Below are positions 16,442 through 24,652 of a DNA stretch of 64,000 nucleotides, one piece after another. How positions within the stretch are numbered: the first letter of the stretch is position 1; every line of letters starts with the position of its first letter. The stretch is from Paenibacillus sp. (GTDB lineage: Bacteria > Bacillota > Bacilli > Paenibacillales > YIM-B00363): NCBI RefSeq assembly GCF_035645195.1, contig NZ_DASQNA010000033.1, positions 124,001 through 188,000 of the forward strand, read 5' to 3'. The position numbers and the translations under genes were made by a program. The notes under the pieces are model-generated. The model had not been told where the DNA came from. It ran no database searches and saw only the letters and a program-made list of their open reading frames with translations.

Positions 16442-17821
16442 ATGGGCAGCAAATTTCGCTATATTCCCGCGATGCTCGCTTCCGCGCTCGCGGGCGGGGC
16501 AGCCGCGTATACGTATGCGCAGATGGAGACGACGTCCGAGCTCGGCAAGCTGGAGCGGGCGATGCAGCTGATTGAACAAAGGTACGTAGAGCCGGTCGAT
16601 CGGACGAAACTGATCGACGGCGCGATCGAAGGCATGCTGCATGCGTTGGAGGATCCGTATACGACGTACATGGATCAGGAGGAAGCGGCCGCCTTCAACC
16701 AAAACATCAGCGCCTCATTCGAAGGAATCGGCGCGACGATGGAGGAGATCGACGGCCGCATCGTGATCGTCGCGCCGATCAAAGGTTCGCCGGCCGAAGC
16801 GGCCGGTCTGAAGCCGGGCGACCAAGTCATTAAGGTCGGCGACCAAAGCCTGGAAGGAATGGAAGTGCACGAAGCGGTCATGCTCATTCGCGGCAAGAAA
16901 GGCACGACCGCGGAGCTGACGATCGTGCGCGACGGCAAACAGGTGCAAGTATCGATCGTGCGCGACACCATTCCGCTGGAGACGGTGTATTCCGAGCTGC
17001 GGGAGGACGGCGTCGGCGTCATCCGCATCGCTTCGTTCGCGGAGACGACCGCGGCGGAGTACGAAGAAGCGGTTCGCAAACTGCTGAACGAAGGGATGAA
17101 AGGGCTCGTCATCGACCTGCGGCAAAACCCGGGCGGCTTGACGGACGCGGCGGAGAGCATCGCCGAAACGCTCGTCCCGGACGGCAAGCCGATCGTCCAG
17201 TTCAAAAGCAGGGGCCGCGAGCCGCAAATCACCGTATCCCAATACAACGATATCGGCCTCGGCGCCATGCCGATCGCGGCGATCGTCGACGGCGGCAGCG
17301 CGAGCGCGGCGGAAATCGTCGCCGGTGCGCTGCAGCAGTCCGCGAACGTGCCGCTCGTCGGAACGACCACGTTCGGCAAAGGGACGGCGCAGCTGAACCA
17401 GCCGTTCCAGGACGGATCGAGCATGAAATATACCGTGGCCGAGTGGCTGACGCCGAACGGCGGCACGATCCACAAAACCGGACTGACGCCGGACGTCGTC
17501 GTCGAGCTTCCGGCTTACGCCAATCTGCCGCTCGTCAGCGACGACGTGACGATGAAAGAGAACGAGTTCTCGGACAATATCAAAACGATACAGCTGATGC
17601 TGAAGGCGATCGGCTTCGATCCGGGCCGGGAGGACGGGTTTTTCGATGCCGGCACGACTAGGGCCGTCCGACGCTTCCAAGCGGCCAAAGGCATCGAGCA
17701 GACCGGCGTCGTGCAAGGGGAAACGACGCGGGCGATCATCGGGGATGTGCGCGAAGCGATCCAGGCGAACGACACCCAGTTGGAACAGGCGGCGAAGCTG
17801 GTTCGCGAGCGATTCCAATAA
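16442..17821 (+). CDS. C-terminal processing peptidase, S41 family (CtpA/CtpB-like)
   Basis: A 459-residue exported serine protease. Order: N-terminal signal/anchor helix (about 8-25), a helical S41 N-domain, a PDZ domain (about 90-175, with SPAEAAGLKPGD), the S41 core with the catalytic pair S288 in GGSASAAE and K313 in FGKGTAQ, and a C-terminal peptidoglycan-binding domain (about 385-445). The 25-residue spacing of Ser and Lys matches the family. In spore formers CtpB cleaves SpoIVFA during sigma-K activation; CtpA has a less clear role, and which this is cannot be settled. ATG 16442 follows AAGGA at good spacing and is preferred over 16433. Confidence 0.92.
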   Translation: MGSKFRYIPAMLASALAGGAAAYTYAQMETTSELGKLERAMQLIEQRYVEPVDRTKLIDGAIEGMLHALEDPYTTYMDQEEAAAFNQNISASFEGIGATMEEIDGRIVIVAPIKGSPAEAAGLKPGDQVIKVGDQSLEGMEVHEAVMLIRGKKGTTAELTIVRDGKQVQVSIVRDTIPLETVYSELREDGVGVIRIASFAETTAAEYEEAVRKLLNEGMKGLVIDLRQNPGGLTDAAESIAETLVPDGKPIVQFKSRGREPQITVSQYNDIGLGAMPIAAIVDGGSASAAEIVAGALQQSANVPLVGTTTFGKGTAQLNQPFQDGSSMKYTVAEWLTPNGGTIHKTGLTPDVVVELPAYANLPLVSDDVTMKENEFSDNIKTIQLMLKAIGFDPGREDGFFDAGTTRAVRRFQAAKGIEQTGVVQGETTRAIIGDVREAIQANDTQLEQAAKLVRERFQ

Positions 17822-17854
17822 ATATATCTTAATGTACAAGGGAGAGAGTACAGG

Positions 17855-18814
17855 ATGCCAAGCTTGGATATGCCGCTGGAACAATTGAAACAATATATGG
17901 GGAGAAGCCCGAAGCCGGACGATTTCGATGCGTATTGGGCCGAAGCGCTGCAGGAGCTCGACGCGACCGCGCCCGAGCCATTGATCGCGCCGAGCGCGTT
18001 CCAGCCGCCGAACGCCGAATGCTTCGACCTGACGTTCACCGGGGTGCGCGGCGCTCGCATCTACGCGAAATATTTGCGGCCGAAAGGCGTATCCGCTCCG
18101 CATCCGGCCGTGCTCCAATTCCACGGATACACCGGCAGCTCGGGCGATTGGTCCGATAAGCTGAGCCTCGTCAACCTCGGTTTCTCCGTCTTCGCCATGG
18201 ACTGCCGCGGACAAGGGGGCAAGTCCGAGGACGTCGGCGGCGTCAAGGGCAACACGATGCGCGGCCAATTCATCCGCGGCCTCGATTCCGGCCCGAAGGA
18301 TTTGCTGTTCCGGCACATCTTCCTTGACACGGCGCAGCTCGCCCGCGTCGCGATGTCGATGCCCGAAGTCGATGCGGAGCGAATCGGCGTGCAGGGCGGC
18401 TCGCAGGGCGGCGCGCTCGCCCTCGTCTGCGCGGCGCTCGAGCCGCGCATCAAGCGCTGCGTCTCCGTCTTCCCGTTCTTAAGCGATTACAAGCGCGTAT
18501 GGGAAATGGATCTTGCGAAGGATGCGTACGAAGAGCTGCGCATGTATTTCCGCCTGTTCGATCCTCGTCACGAACGGGAGGACGACATTTTCCGCACGCT
18601 CGGTTATATCGACGTGCAGTATTTGGCGGAGCGCATTCAGGCCGAGGTGCTGATGGGCATCAGCTTGATGGACAACATTTGCCCGCCGTCGACGCAGTTC
18701 GCCGCATACAATCGAATTCGTTCGACGAAAAGTCATATCATTTACCCGGACTTCGGACACGAAGGCTTGCCGGGCTTTAACGACGACGCGTATTTGTTCC
18801 TATCCAAGTTATAA
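17855..18814 (+). CDS. CE7 acetyl esterase (acetylxylan esterase / cephalosporin-C deacetylase)
   Basis: A 319-residue cytosolic alpha/beta hydrolase. The CE7 signatures are all present: RGQ in MDCRGQGGKS, GGSQGG with nucleophile S183, the Asp of SLMDNICPPS, and HE in FGHEGLPG with H302. These enzymes deacetylate xylo-oligosaccharides and cephalosporins. No signal peptide is seen, in keeping with intracellular action on imported oligosaccharides. The ATG follows GGGAGAGAG. It lies 33 bases after the ctp gene and may be co-transcribed, though no functional link is apparent. Confidence 0.93.
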   Translation: MPSLDMPLEQLKQYMGRSPKPDDFDAYWAEALQELDATAPEPLIAPSAFQPPNAECFDLTFTGVRGARIYAKYLRPKGVSAPHPAVLQFHGYTGSSGDWSDKLSLVNLGFSVFAMDCRGQGGKSEDVGGVKGNTMRGQFIRGLDSGPKDLLFRHIFLDTAQLARVAMSMPEVDAERIGVQGGSQGGALALVCAALEPRIKRCVSVFPFLSDYKRVWEMDLAKDAYEELRMYFRLFDPRHEREDDIFRTLGYIDVQYLAERIQAEVLMGISLMDNICPPSTQFAAYNRIRSTKSHIIYPDFGHEGLPGFNDDAYLFLSKL

Positions 18815-18877
18815 CGGCAGCTAGAGGCGTATAAATGAACGGCGAACTACCGACCTTACCAAGGGGGTGGTTTTCCG

Positions 18878-19336
18878 ATGAATCGAGCGATGATTACGGG
18901 CCTCAGCACCATCGCTGCCGCCCAAGCGTTGAAGCTGCCGATCGAGTACGCGGCAAGAGGCAAGTGGGATTGGTCGACGCTGTTCCGCACCGGCGGCATG
19001 CCCAGTTCGCACTCCGCGGGCGTCGCGTCCTTGGCGACGTATATCGCCCTCAAGAAAGGCGTACCCGCCGTCGATTTCGCCATCAGCGCGCTGTTCGGAC
19101 TGATTGTCATGTATGATGCGATGGGCATTCGGCGCCGCGCCGGCGAAATGGCGGTGGAGCTGAACGAGTTGGATGCCAGAGTCGAAGAGCTGGCCGACCA
19201 GCATCCCGGGACGTACCACCGAGAGAAGCGGGCGCGGCTGAAGGAAGAGCTCGGCCATCTTCCGCGGGAGGTGGCGGTCGGAGCGCTGCTCGGCATCGCC
19301 GCGGGATGGCTCAGCCGCGCGCTGGAGCGCAAATAA
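18878..19336 (+). CDS. Divergent PAP2 family (DUF212/YuiD-like) membrane protein
   Basis: A 152-residue membrane protein with the diagnostic GGMPSSHSAGVASLATYIAL stretch, a divergent relative of the acid-phosphatase PAP2 fold, plus the YDAMGIRRRAGEMA segment and a C-terminal helix. Family members such as B. subtilis YuiD are of this length; the biochemical role is not established. A strong AAGGGGGTGG precedes the ATG. It is followed by a clear terminator. Confidence 0.9.
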   Translation: MNRAMITGLSTIAAAQALKLPIEYAARGKWDWSTLFRTGGMPSSHSAGVASLATYIALKKGVPAVDFAISALFGLIVMYDAMGIRRRAGEMAVELNELDARVEELADQHPGTYHREKRARLKEELGHLPREVAVGALLGIAAGWLSRALERK

Positions 19337-19345
19337 CGTTGCAAT

Positions 19346-19379
19346 GAACGGTCCCCTTAATGGGGGCCGTTCGTTTTTG
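19346..19379 (+). terminator. Intrinsic terminator
   Basis: GAACGGTCCCC (19346-19356) pairs with GGGGGCCGTTC (19362-19372) through a G-T pair, with a five-base loop and a GTTTTTG tail. Confidence 0.8.
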
Positions 19380-19461
19380 TGCCTGCTTCCTTCTCCCTAC
19401 ACGTCGTGTTATAGTAATGCTACATATTAGAGAGATACGAAAAGTCGAGGAGGGGGACGCT

Positions 19462-20328
19462 CTGCAATCGCCATTGCTGCATATCGGCGTAGACGCCGGG
19501 GGAACGCTCGTCAAAATCGCCTGCGAGCACGAGGACGGCGCGATATCGTTCCGGAAATTTCGAAGCTCCGACCTAACGCAGGCGGCTGAATGGGTGGATG
19601 CGCAGCCGCTGCGAGGAAATTTGTGCCTTACCGGAGGCAAGGCCGGCTTATTCCAAGCGTTGATTCGGCGGGAAGCCGGCCATGTAATCGAATTCGAGGC
19701 GACCTGCAGCGGAGCGAAATGGCTGCTCTGCCGGGAAGGCATTGCGCTGCCCTCGTTTCTGCTGACGAACGTCGGCACGGGGACGTCCATTCATTACGTG
19801 GACGAGCATACGCATTACCGCGTCGGCGGCACGGGCGTCGGCGGCGGAACGATTCTCGGCCTCTCCGCGCTGACGACGGGCATCGACGATTTCGAGGAGA
19901 TCGTCCGTCTGGCCGCCGCGGGCAGCCGGGACGACATCGATTTGACGGTCGGCCATATTTACGAAGGCGCGACGCCGCCGATCCCGGGCGAGCTGACGGC
20001 GAGCAATTTCGGGCGTTGGCTGCAAACGGGAGGGAGCCGTCGCAAGGAGGATGTGCTGGCGTCGGTCATCGGGCTCGTCGGCGAGACGGTGGCGACCGTC
20101 AGCGTGCATGCGGCCGGGCAGAGCGGTGCGGCATGCGTGCTGTACATCGGCTCTTCGTTCGTTCGCAACGAGCTGCTGCGCCGCGTCGTGGCGGGGTATA
20201 CGGAGCTTCGCGGCTCCCGTTCGCTGACGCTGCCGGACGGGGAATTCAGCGGGGCGGTCGGGGCGCTGCTGTCGGCGCGAAACGCCGATGCGCAGGTGCC
20301 GCTCGCTTGCGGGCCGGAGGGGCGCTGA
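19462..20328 (+). CDS. coaW: Type II pantothenate kinase
   Basis: About 288 residues of an ASKHA-fold kinase that phosphorylates pantothenate, the first step of CoA synthesis. The phosphate loop is IGVDAGGTLVKI; adenosine and substrate loops appear as NVGTGTSIHYV and GGTGVGGGTILGLS, with YIGSSFVRNE near the end. This is the CoaW type found in staphylococci and some bacilli. The start is uncertain: an ATG at 19417 has no ribosome binding site and abuts a TATAGT (19410-19415), so it may lie upstream of the message. CTG 19462 has GGAGGGGG five to six bases upstream and is preferred; TTG 19474 is also possible. Confidence 0.87.
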   Translation: MQSPLLHIGVDAGGTLVKIACEHEDGAISFRKFRSSDLTQAAEWVDAQPLRGNLCLTGGKAGLFQALIRREAGHVIEFEATCSGAKWLLCREGIALPSFLLTNVGTGTSIHYVDEHTHYRVGGTGVGGGTILGLSALTTGIDDFEEIVRLAAAGSRDDIDLTVGHIYEGATPPIPGELTASNFGRWLQTGGSRRKEDVLASVIGLVGETVATVSVHAAGQSGAACVLYIGSSFVRNELLRRVVAGYTELRGSRSLTLPDGEFSGAVGALLSARNADAQVPLACGPEGR

Positions 20329-20375
20329 CGCCCTGACGCGCGCCTACGGGCAAACGGCGGTTTTGAAAATAATGG

Positions 20376-20404
20376 TTGACACTGGAAGACATACGGCGTA
20401 TAGT
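20376..20404 (+). promoter_or_regulatory. Near-consensus SigA promoter of a small transcript
   Basis: A perfect TTGACA (20376-20381) and TATAGT (20399-20404) are separated by exactly 17 bases. A GGGAAAACATTCCC dyad (20412-20425) sits at the expected transcription start and may be an operator or a 5' hairpin. Confidence 0.85.
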
Positions 20405-20454
20405 AACTCAAGGGAAAACATTCCCAAACTAATTTTTGGAAAGGGTGATGGAAC

Positions 20455-20556
20455 ATGTTGACGATCGCAACGGCCGCAATGAACGCACGTCCGAACACAA
20501 TTGCATTCGCTTCACTTGGCTCCATCGTACCCGGAAGCGCGGCGCTGATTCGGTAA
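20455..20556 (+). CDS. Putative 33-aa peptide in its own transcription unit
   Basis: ATG 20455 is preceded by AAAGGGTGATGG at 5-10 bases and reads 33 codons to TAA. The peptide is mildly hydrophobic and rich in Ala, with two Pro and one net positive end (ALIR). It sits between a near-consensus promoter and an intrinsic terminator, with about 50 bases of leader, so a discrete RNA of roughly 210 bases is expected. It could be a true small protein, a leader peptide, or an RNA whose reading frame is incidental. No homologue was recognised. Confidence 0.45.
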   Translation: MLTIATAAMNARPNTIAFASLGSIVPGSAALIR

Positions 20557-20589
20557 TCAGCCGCACGCTTGTTGAGAGTATGGGATTTC

Positions 20590-20624
20590 AGCCACGGTGA
20601 ACGAATGTTCGCCGTGGCTTTTTT
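20590..20624 (+). terminator. Intrinsic terminator of the small transcript
   Basis: AGCCACGGTGAAC (20590-20602) pairs with GTTCGCCGTGGCT (20607-20619) with one G-T pair and a GAAT loop, followed by TTTTTT. Confidence 0.85.
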
Positions 20625-20657
20625 ACGTCCAAAAACGAAAGGAGCGATCATCAAATT

Positions 20658-20753
20658 ATGCGAGAATCCGAAACAATGACGCCGCCGAATGCCGCATGGT
20701 CCCCGTCTCAAACGTTGGTAAAGTACTACAATAAAACAAGAAAACGAAGGTGA
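20658..20753 (+). CDS. Possible 31-aa ORF upstream of a 58-aa gene
   Basis: ATG 20658 follows AAAGGAG, though the spacing of about 13 bases is long. It reads 31 codons ending in a basic tail (YYNKTRKRR). Its final codons contain the ribosome binding site of the next ORF, 8 bases later, which would allow coupling. No homologue was recognised and the reading may be incidental. Confidence 0.3.
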   Translation: MRESETMTPPNAAWSPSQTLVKYYNKTRKRR

Positions 20754-20761
20754 ACGTTATC

Positions 20762-20938
20762 ATGGAATGGATGTACGTCGCGGAGCAATTGGCCTCCGAA
20801 AAGCATATGGCATTGGAAAAAGAAGCGCGCATCGCGCGTCTTGCGAAGACGGAAGGTCGTCCTTCGCGGAAGCGGGCGTTCGCATTTAAGCTGTGGAACG
20901 TCGAAGTGACGGTCCGCACGGTGCGAAAATTGAGCTAA
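20762..20938 (+). CDS. Small basic hypothetical protein, 58 aa
   Basis: ATG 20762 with GAAGGTGA upstream. The N-terminal half is a likely amphipathic helix (YVAEQLASEKHMALEKEARI), followed by a basic stretch (RPSRKRA) and a short beta-like end (WNVEVTVRTVRKL). It is soluble and has no cysteine. No family was recognised. It lies just downstream of the small transcript and the 31-codon ORF; the 204 bases after it hold only a GGACC/GGTCC hairpin and an extended -10 promoter for rarD. Confidence 0.6.
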   Translation: MEWMYVAEQLASEKHMALEKEARIARLAKTEGRPSRKRAFAFKLWNVEVTVRTVRKLS

Positions 20939-21035
20939 TCGAAACATCCGGCGGCGCCGGGACCCGCAGCGGTCCCTGCGCCGCTCGCGTGTTCTTATCG
21001 GCCGAAAATCGGCGCGTCCCGGCGCGCCCGAGATA

Positions 21036-21044
21036 TGGTACAAT
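21036..21044 (+). promoter_or_regulatory. Extended -10 promoter upstream of rarD
   Basis: TGGTACAAT forms a TG-N-TACAAT extended -10, inside TATGGTACAATG. The same eleven bases recur before the pterin dehydratase gene at 24577-24587. The -35 region is weak. Confidence 0.45.
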
Positions 21045-21142
21045 GACGCATGAAGACTTGCCGCCCCTCCATGGCGCTCGGCCTCGAGAGGACGGCATAA
21101 AATCAGACAGCTTAGAACAACGGAACGGGAAGTGGAGAAACC

Positions 21143-22006
21143 TTGAAACTCGGGGTTGGATACGCCGTGATGGCGTACGTCGCATGGGGCTTGCTGCCCT
21201 TATATTGGAAATGGTTCGATACGCTGTCGGCCGGCGTCCTGCTCGGCCATCGCATCGTCTGGTCGTTCGCGTTCGTCGTCGTTCTGCTGCTTGCGGCGAA
21301 TCGGGGACGGCTCGCCTCGGTCAAACCGAAAACGAGAGCGGAGCTGCTCGCCATGATCGCCGCTTCGGCGCTGATCAGCGTCAATTGGCTTATTTTTATT
21401 TATGCCGTGAAGTACGGCCATGTCGTAGAAGCAAGCTTGGGCTATTACATCAATCCGCTGATGAACGTCGTGCTGGCCGTTTTCTTCTTGAAGGAAAGGC
21501 CGACGCCCGTGCAATGGACCGCGATCGCGCTGGCCGCCGTCGGCGTCGCCTCCTTGACGGCGACGTACGGCAAGCCGCCGTGGATCGCGCTGACGCTCGC
21601 GGTCTCGTTCGCGCTATACGGCTTGGTCAAGAAGAAAACCGCCGCGGGACCCGCGGAAGGATTGTTCTGGGAGACGGCGTTCGCGCTGCCGGCGGCGGCC
21701 GTATATTTGGCGTTCGCGGGAGGCGCCGCCGCTCCGCTGGAATCGCCGTCCGGCTGGGCGCTGCTGTTGTCCGGCGCGGCGACGACGCTGCCGCTGCTTT
21801 GGTTCGCCGCGGCGGCGAAGCGGCTTACGCTGACGACGATCGGACTGATCCAATATTTATCGCCGACGATGACGCTGGCGATCGGCGTACTGCTGTTCCG
21901 CGAGCCGTTCACGTCGACGCATCTGTGGAGCTTCGCGTTCATCTGGGTCGCGCTGGCGCTGTACACGGCAGCGTCGCTGCGGCGAATGAAGCTGGCGGCG
22001 GGATAA
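21143..22006 (+). CDS. rarD: EamA-family transporter RarD
   Basis: A 287-residue membrane protein with about ten helices in two EamA halves. The opening GYAVMAYVAWGLLPLYWK and the segment ASLGYYINPLMNVVLAVFFLKER are characteristic of RarD, linked to chloramphenicol sensitivity in older work and assumed to export small metabolites. The start is TTG 21143 behind GTGGAGAAA; no in-frame ATG precedes the first helix. It is followed after 25 bases by a small membrane-protein gene, probably co-transcribed. Confidence 0.92.
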   Translation: MKLGVGYAVMAYVAWGLLPLYWKWFDTLSAGVLLGHRIVWSFAFVVVLLLAANRGRLASVKPKTRAELLAMIAASALISVNWLIFIYAVKYGHVVEASLGYYINPLMNVVLAVFFLKERPTPVQWTAIALAAVGVASLTATYGKPPWIALTLAVSFALYGLVKKKTAAGPAEGLFWETAFALPAAAVYLAFAGGAAAPLESPSGWALLLSGAATTLPLLWFAAAAKRLTLTTIGLIQYLSPTMTLAIGVLLFREPFTSTHLWSFAFIWVALALYTAASLRRMKLAAG

Positions 22007-22031
22007 AAAATAAAACTATCGGGGTGGGCGC

Positions 22032-22295
22032 ATGGCCAAACGAATCGGTATTTTTTGTATCGTGTTATCCTTCGCGTTGTACGCATTGCTGCTGGCCGTG
22101 CCGTTTCTGCCCGCCGGCTCCTCCGGCAAGGCGGGCGCCGCCGCGGCGCTCGTGATCGCGGGAGAGGTCGCGTTTTGGATCGGGGGCCTGCTGCTCGGAA
22201 GAGAAGTCATTAAGAAATATCGGAGGTTTCTCTCGCCCGCAGCTTGGGCGAAGCGAAAATCCGCCGAAACGCAAGGAGAGAAGGAACAAACATGA
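22032..22295 (+). CDS. Small two-helix membrane protein, 87 aa
   Basis: Two hydrophobic helices (about 5-26 and 36-56) followed by a basic cytoplasmic tail (REVIKKYRRF...AKRKSAE). It resembles short 'transporter suppressor' type proteins of Bacillales, but that likeness is weak. GGGGTGGGC precedes the ATG. Its stop overlaps the ATG of the following acetyltransferase gene (ATGA), so the rarD, membrane protein and GNAT genes form one unit. Confidence 0.8.
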   Translation: MAKRIGIFCIVLSFALYALLLAVPFLPAGSSGKAGAAAALVIAGEVAFWIGGLLLGREVIKKYRRFLSPAAWAKRKSAETQGEKEQT

Positions 22296-22798
22296 CGATT
22301 CGCGACGCGGAGAGAGAGGATCTCGTCTCGATTACAGACATCTACAACGACGCGATATTACATACGACCGCGGTATACGACTACGAGCCGCATTCGCTTG
22401 ACAGCCGCATCGCCTGGTTCGAGAACCGGCGTTCGGGAGGGTTTCCCGTCATCGTGTACGAGGTCGGAGGTGCGGTCGCCGGCTTCGCCTCCTTCGGTCC
22501 GTTCCGACCTCACCAAGGGTACCGGTATACGGTCGAGCACTCCTTGTACGTGCATCGGGAATACCGGAAGCGGGGCATCGGCCGAGCGCTGCTGGAACGA
22601 CTCATCGAGCTTGCGGAGTCTTCAGGATACGCGGTGCTCGTCGGGGGCATCGACGCGGCGAACGTGGAGAGCATCCGCCTTCACGAACGGTTCGGCTTCG
22701 AGCATGCCGGCACGATACCGAAAGCCGGCTGCAAATTCGGACGTTGGCTGGATTTGGCGTTTTATCATCGCCAGCTGCGGGGGCCGGCGTCCCCGTAA
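22292..22798 (+). CDS. GNAT N-acetyltransferase, phosphinothricin-acetyltransferase-like
   Basis: A 168-residue GNAT enzyme starting at ATG 22292 (AAGGAGAGAAGG upstream), overlapping the previous stop by four bases. The order IRDAEREDLVSITDIYNDAI, then HSLYVHREYRKRGIGRALL (acetyl-CoA loop with RKRGIGRA), then the N-V-x-S-I-x-L-H segment and GFEHAGTIPKAG matches the PAT/YwnH group, which acetylates small amines such as phosphinothricin or methionine sulfoximine. The actual substrate is unknown. Confidence 0.9.
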   Translation: MTIRDAEREDLVSITDIYNDAILHTTAVYDYEPHSLDSRIAWFENRRSGGFPVIVYEVGGAVAGFASFGPFRPHQGYRYTVEHSLYVHREYRKRGIGRALLERLIELAESSGYAVLVGGIDAANVESIRLHERFGFEHAGTIPKAGCKFGRWLDLAFYHRQLRGPASP

Positions 22799-22859
22799 TG
22801 CGTTCGGGTAACCGGAGACGATTAGGGCAGTCTATTCGGAAAGAGTGGAGGGATCGGTC

Positions 22860-23711
22860 TTGTCGATCTGCGAGCATCGACCGGTCGCGCTCGTAACGGG
22901 CGCCTCGGCGGGGTTCGGCCTGCATTGTTCGATCGAGCTGGCGAAACGCGGCTTTCTCGTCGTCGCGGCGATGCGGGATCCCGCCGGCCGGGGCGCCGCG
23001 CTGACGCATATGGCCGCGCGCGAAGGCGTCGGGGAGCGCATCGCAGCGGCGAAGCTCGACGTCACCGATGCGGAACAGATCGAGGGCGTCGTGCGCGGCG
23101 TCGTCGAACGATACGGCCGCATCGACGTTCTGCTGAACAACGCGGGCTATGCGCAGGGCGGCTTCGTCGAGGATGTGCCGCTCGAGTCGTTCCGCGAGCA
23201 GTTCGAGACGAACGTATGGGGATTGATCGCGATGACGAAGGCGGTCCTGCCGTATATGCGGGAGCGGCGAAGCGGCACGATCATCAATATGAGCAGCGTG
23301 AGCGGCCGCCTCGGCCTGCCCGGCTTCGCGCCGTATGCGGCGTCGAAATTCGCGGTCGAAGGGTTCAGCGAAGCGCTGCGGCTCGAGCTCCGGCCGTTCG
23401 GCGTCCACGTCGTGCTGATCGAGCCGGGCTCGTATCGGACCGATATTTGGGCGAAGGGGTTCGCCCGGATGGCCGGGGACGAGACTTCGCCGTACGCCTC
23501 GATGCTCGAGCGCGTGAAGCGGGCCGCGGAGCGGTCGGCGAGGGCGGGCGGCGACCCGCGGGACGTCGCTCGGCTGGCGGCTCGCGCCGCGTCGGCGCGC
23601 CGTCCGAAGCTGCGCTACGCGCTCCCCGCCTCGGCGGCGCTGCTGCCCGTCGCCAAAGCGCTTCTGCCGTGGTCCTTAATCGAACGGGCGATCGGCCGGG
23701 CGCTGAGATAG
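22860..23711 (+). CDS. Short-chain dehydrogenase/reductase
   Basis: A 283-residue classical SDR. It has TGASAGFG (cofactor loop near residue 13), NNAGYAQGG, the catalytic Ser of INMSSVSG and Y-x3-K in YAASKFAVEG. The C-terminal 60 residues end in a hydrophobic, possibly membrane-associated helix. TTG 22860 is preferred because GGAGGGA lies seven bases upstream; GTG 22845 has no free site. Substrate unknown. A long terminator hairpin follows and is shared with the convergent NlpC/P60 gene. Confidence 0.9.
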   Translation: MSICEHRPVALVTGASAGFGLHCSIELAKRGFLVVAAMRDPAGRGAALTHMAAREGVGERIAAAKLDVTDAEQIEGVVRGVVERYGRIDVLLNNAGYAQGGFVEDVPLESFREQFETNVWGLIAMTKAVLPYMRERRSGTIINMSSVSGRLGLPGFAPYAASKFAVEGFSEALRLELRPFGVHVVLIEPGSYRTDIWAKGFARMAGDETSPYASMLERVKRAAERSARAGGDPRDVARLAARAASARRPKLRYALPASAALLPVAKALLPWSLIERAIGRALR

Positions 23712-23722
23712 AACGTATGAGA

Positions 23723-23767
23723 AAAGACCGCGCGATTTTTCCGCAGAGGGAGGATCGCGCGGTCTTT
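23723..23767. terminator. Bidirectional intrinsic terminator
   Basis: A 14-bp perfect inverted repeat AAAGACCGCGCGAT/ATCGCGCGGTCTTT (23723-23736 with 23754-23767) between convergent genes, with A/T runs at both ends. Confidence 0.8.
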
Positions 23768-23783
23768 CATTATGGTTGCAGGT

Positions 23784-24482
23784 TTACAGTACGTTCCGGG
23801 CCGTTACGTAATGATTGGACCAAAAGCCGGAGCGAAGGTTCGAAACGCCGACGCCGTCGAAGCTCGGGGACGCGTGAATGAACTCGCCGTCGCCGATGTA
23901 CATGCCGACATGGTTGATTCTCCCGTCGTCGTTCGTATCGAAGAAGACGAGGTCGCCGATGCGCAAGTTCGACTTGCGGACATAGCTGCCTTCTTTCGCC
24001 TGCTGGCGGCTGGACCGCGGCAGATCGACGCTGTGCTTGCGGAAAACGAATTCCATGAACGAGGAGCAGTCGACGTATTTGTTATTGGTGTTCCAAGGCT
24101 CGGCACCCCACTTGTAATCGAAGTCGCCGTTATACGACTTCGCCGTGGCGGCCAATCTCGTTCTAAGGTTGGTGCCGCTTGCCGCGGTTTCGCCGCTCGT
24201 GCCGGCGCCGCCTCTGTAGTCGGTATATTTGTCGGATGCGGAAATGTATCCGATCGTGCCGCTCTTCGTCTCTACTTTCAGCCAGTTTCCGGATGCTTCG
24301 CTAATGACGTGAACGTCTTCGCCTCTTTTAAGCATGCGGTACACTTTGCCGGACAAGCTGGGTTTCGATCTCAAGTTCACTCCGTACGTTACTTCCGTTT
24401 CGTAGCTTGCCGCCGCCGAAACGGACGACGCCAACAACAACGTACCTGCTAACGATGCGAGGAAAATCGAGAGTTTTCGCAT
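23784..24482 (-). CDS. Secreted SH3b-NlpC/P60 peptidoglycan endopeptidase
   Basis: A 232-residue exported protein. A signal peptide (about 1-24, ending SVSAAA) is followed by one bacterial SH3 domain (28-85) and an NlpC/P60 domain with the catalytic C139 in VDCSSF, H191 in NHVGMYIG and H203 in FIHASP. Such enzymes cut the D-Glu-to-diamino-acid bond in cell-wall peptides. The ribosome binding site GGAGGTGATGG is very strong, suggesting high expression. Monocistronic. Confidence 0.93.
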   Translation of the reverse strand: MRKLSIFLASLAGTLLLASSVSAAASYETEVTYGVNLRSKPSLSGKVYRMLKRGEDVHVISEASGNWLKVETKSGTIGYISASDKYTDYRGGAGTSGETAASGTNLRTRLAATAKSYNGDFDYKWGAEPWNTNNKYVDCSSFMEFVFRKHSVDLPRSSRQQAKEGSYVRKSNLRIGDLVFFDTNDDGRINHVGMYIGDGEFIHASPSFDGVGVSNLRSGFWSNHYVTARNVL

Positions 24483-24557
24483 CCCATCACCTCCGCCTAC
24501 AAGGATAACCCAAGCCTAAAAGGCGGCGGGAGGGTCCAAATTATGCCAACTTTCGGA

Positions 24558-24587
24558 TTCAACCGACAAAAGCTGGTATGGTACAAT
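24558..24587 (+). promoter_or_regulatory. Extended -10 promoter of the pterin dehydratase gene
   Basis: TGGTACAAT at 24579-24587 with a weak TTCAAC (24558-24563) 18 bases before TACAAT. The eleven-base context is identical to the promoter before rarD. Confidence 0.5.
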
Positions 24588-24652
24588 GGAAAAAACGCGG
24601 CATGAACGCAAATTTCGAGACATGTGTCGCTTTTGTGAACGGAGGGGATTCG

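Noticed and set aside
20598-20611. LexA-box-like TGAACGAATGTTCG
   Set aside because: It lies entirely in the stem and loop of an intrinsic terminator, which explains the dyad; it is not placed at a promoter.
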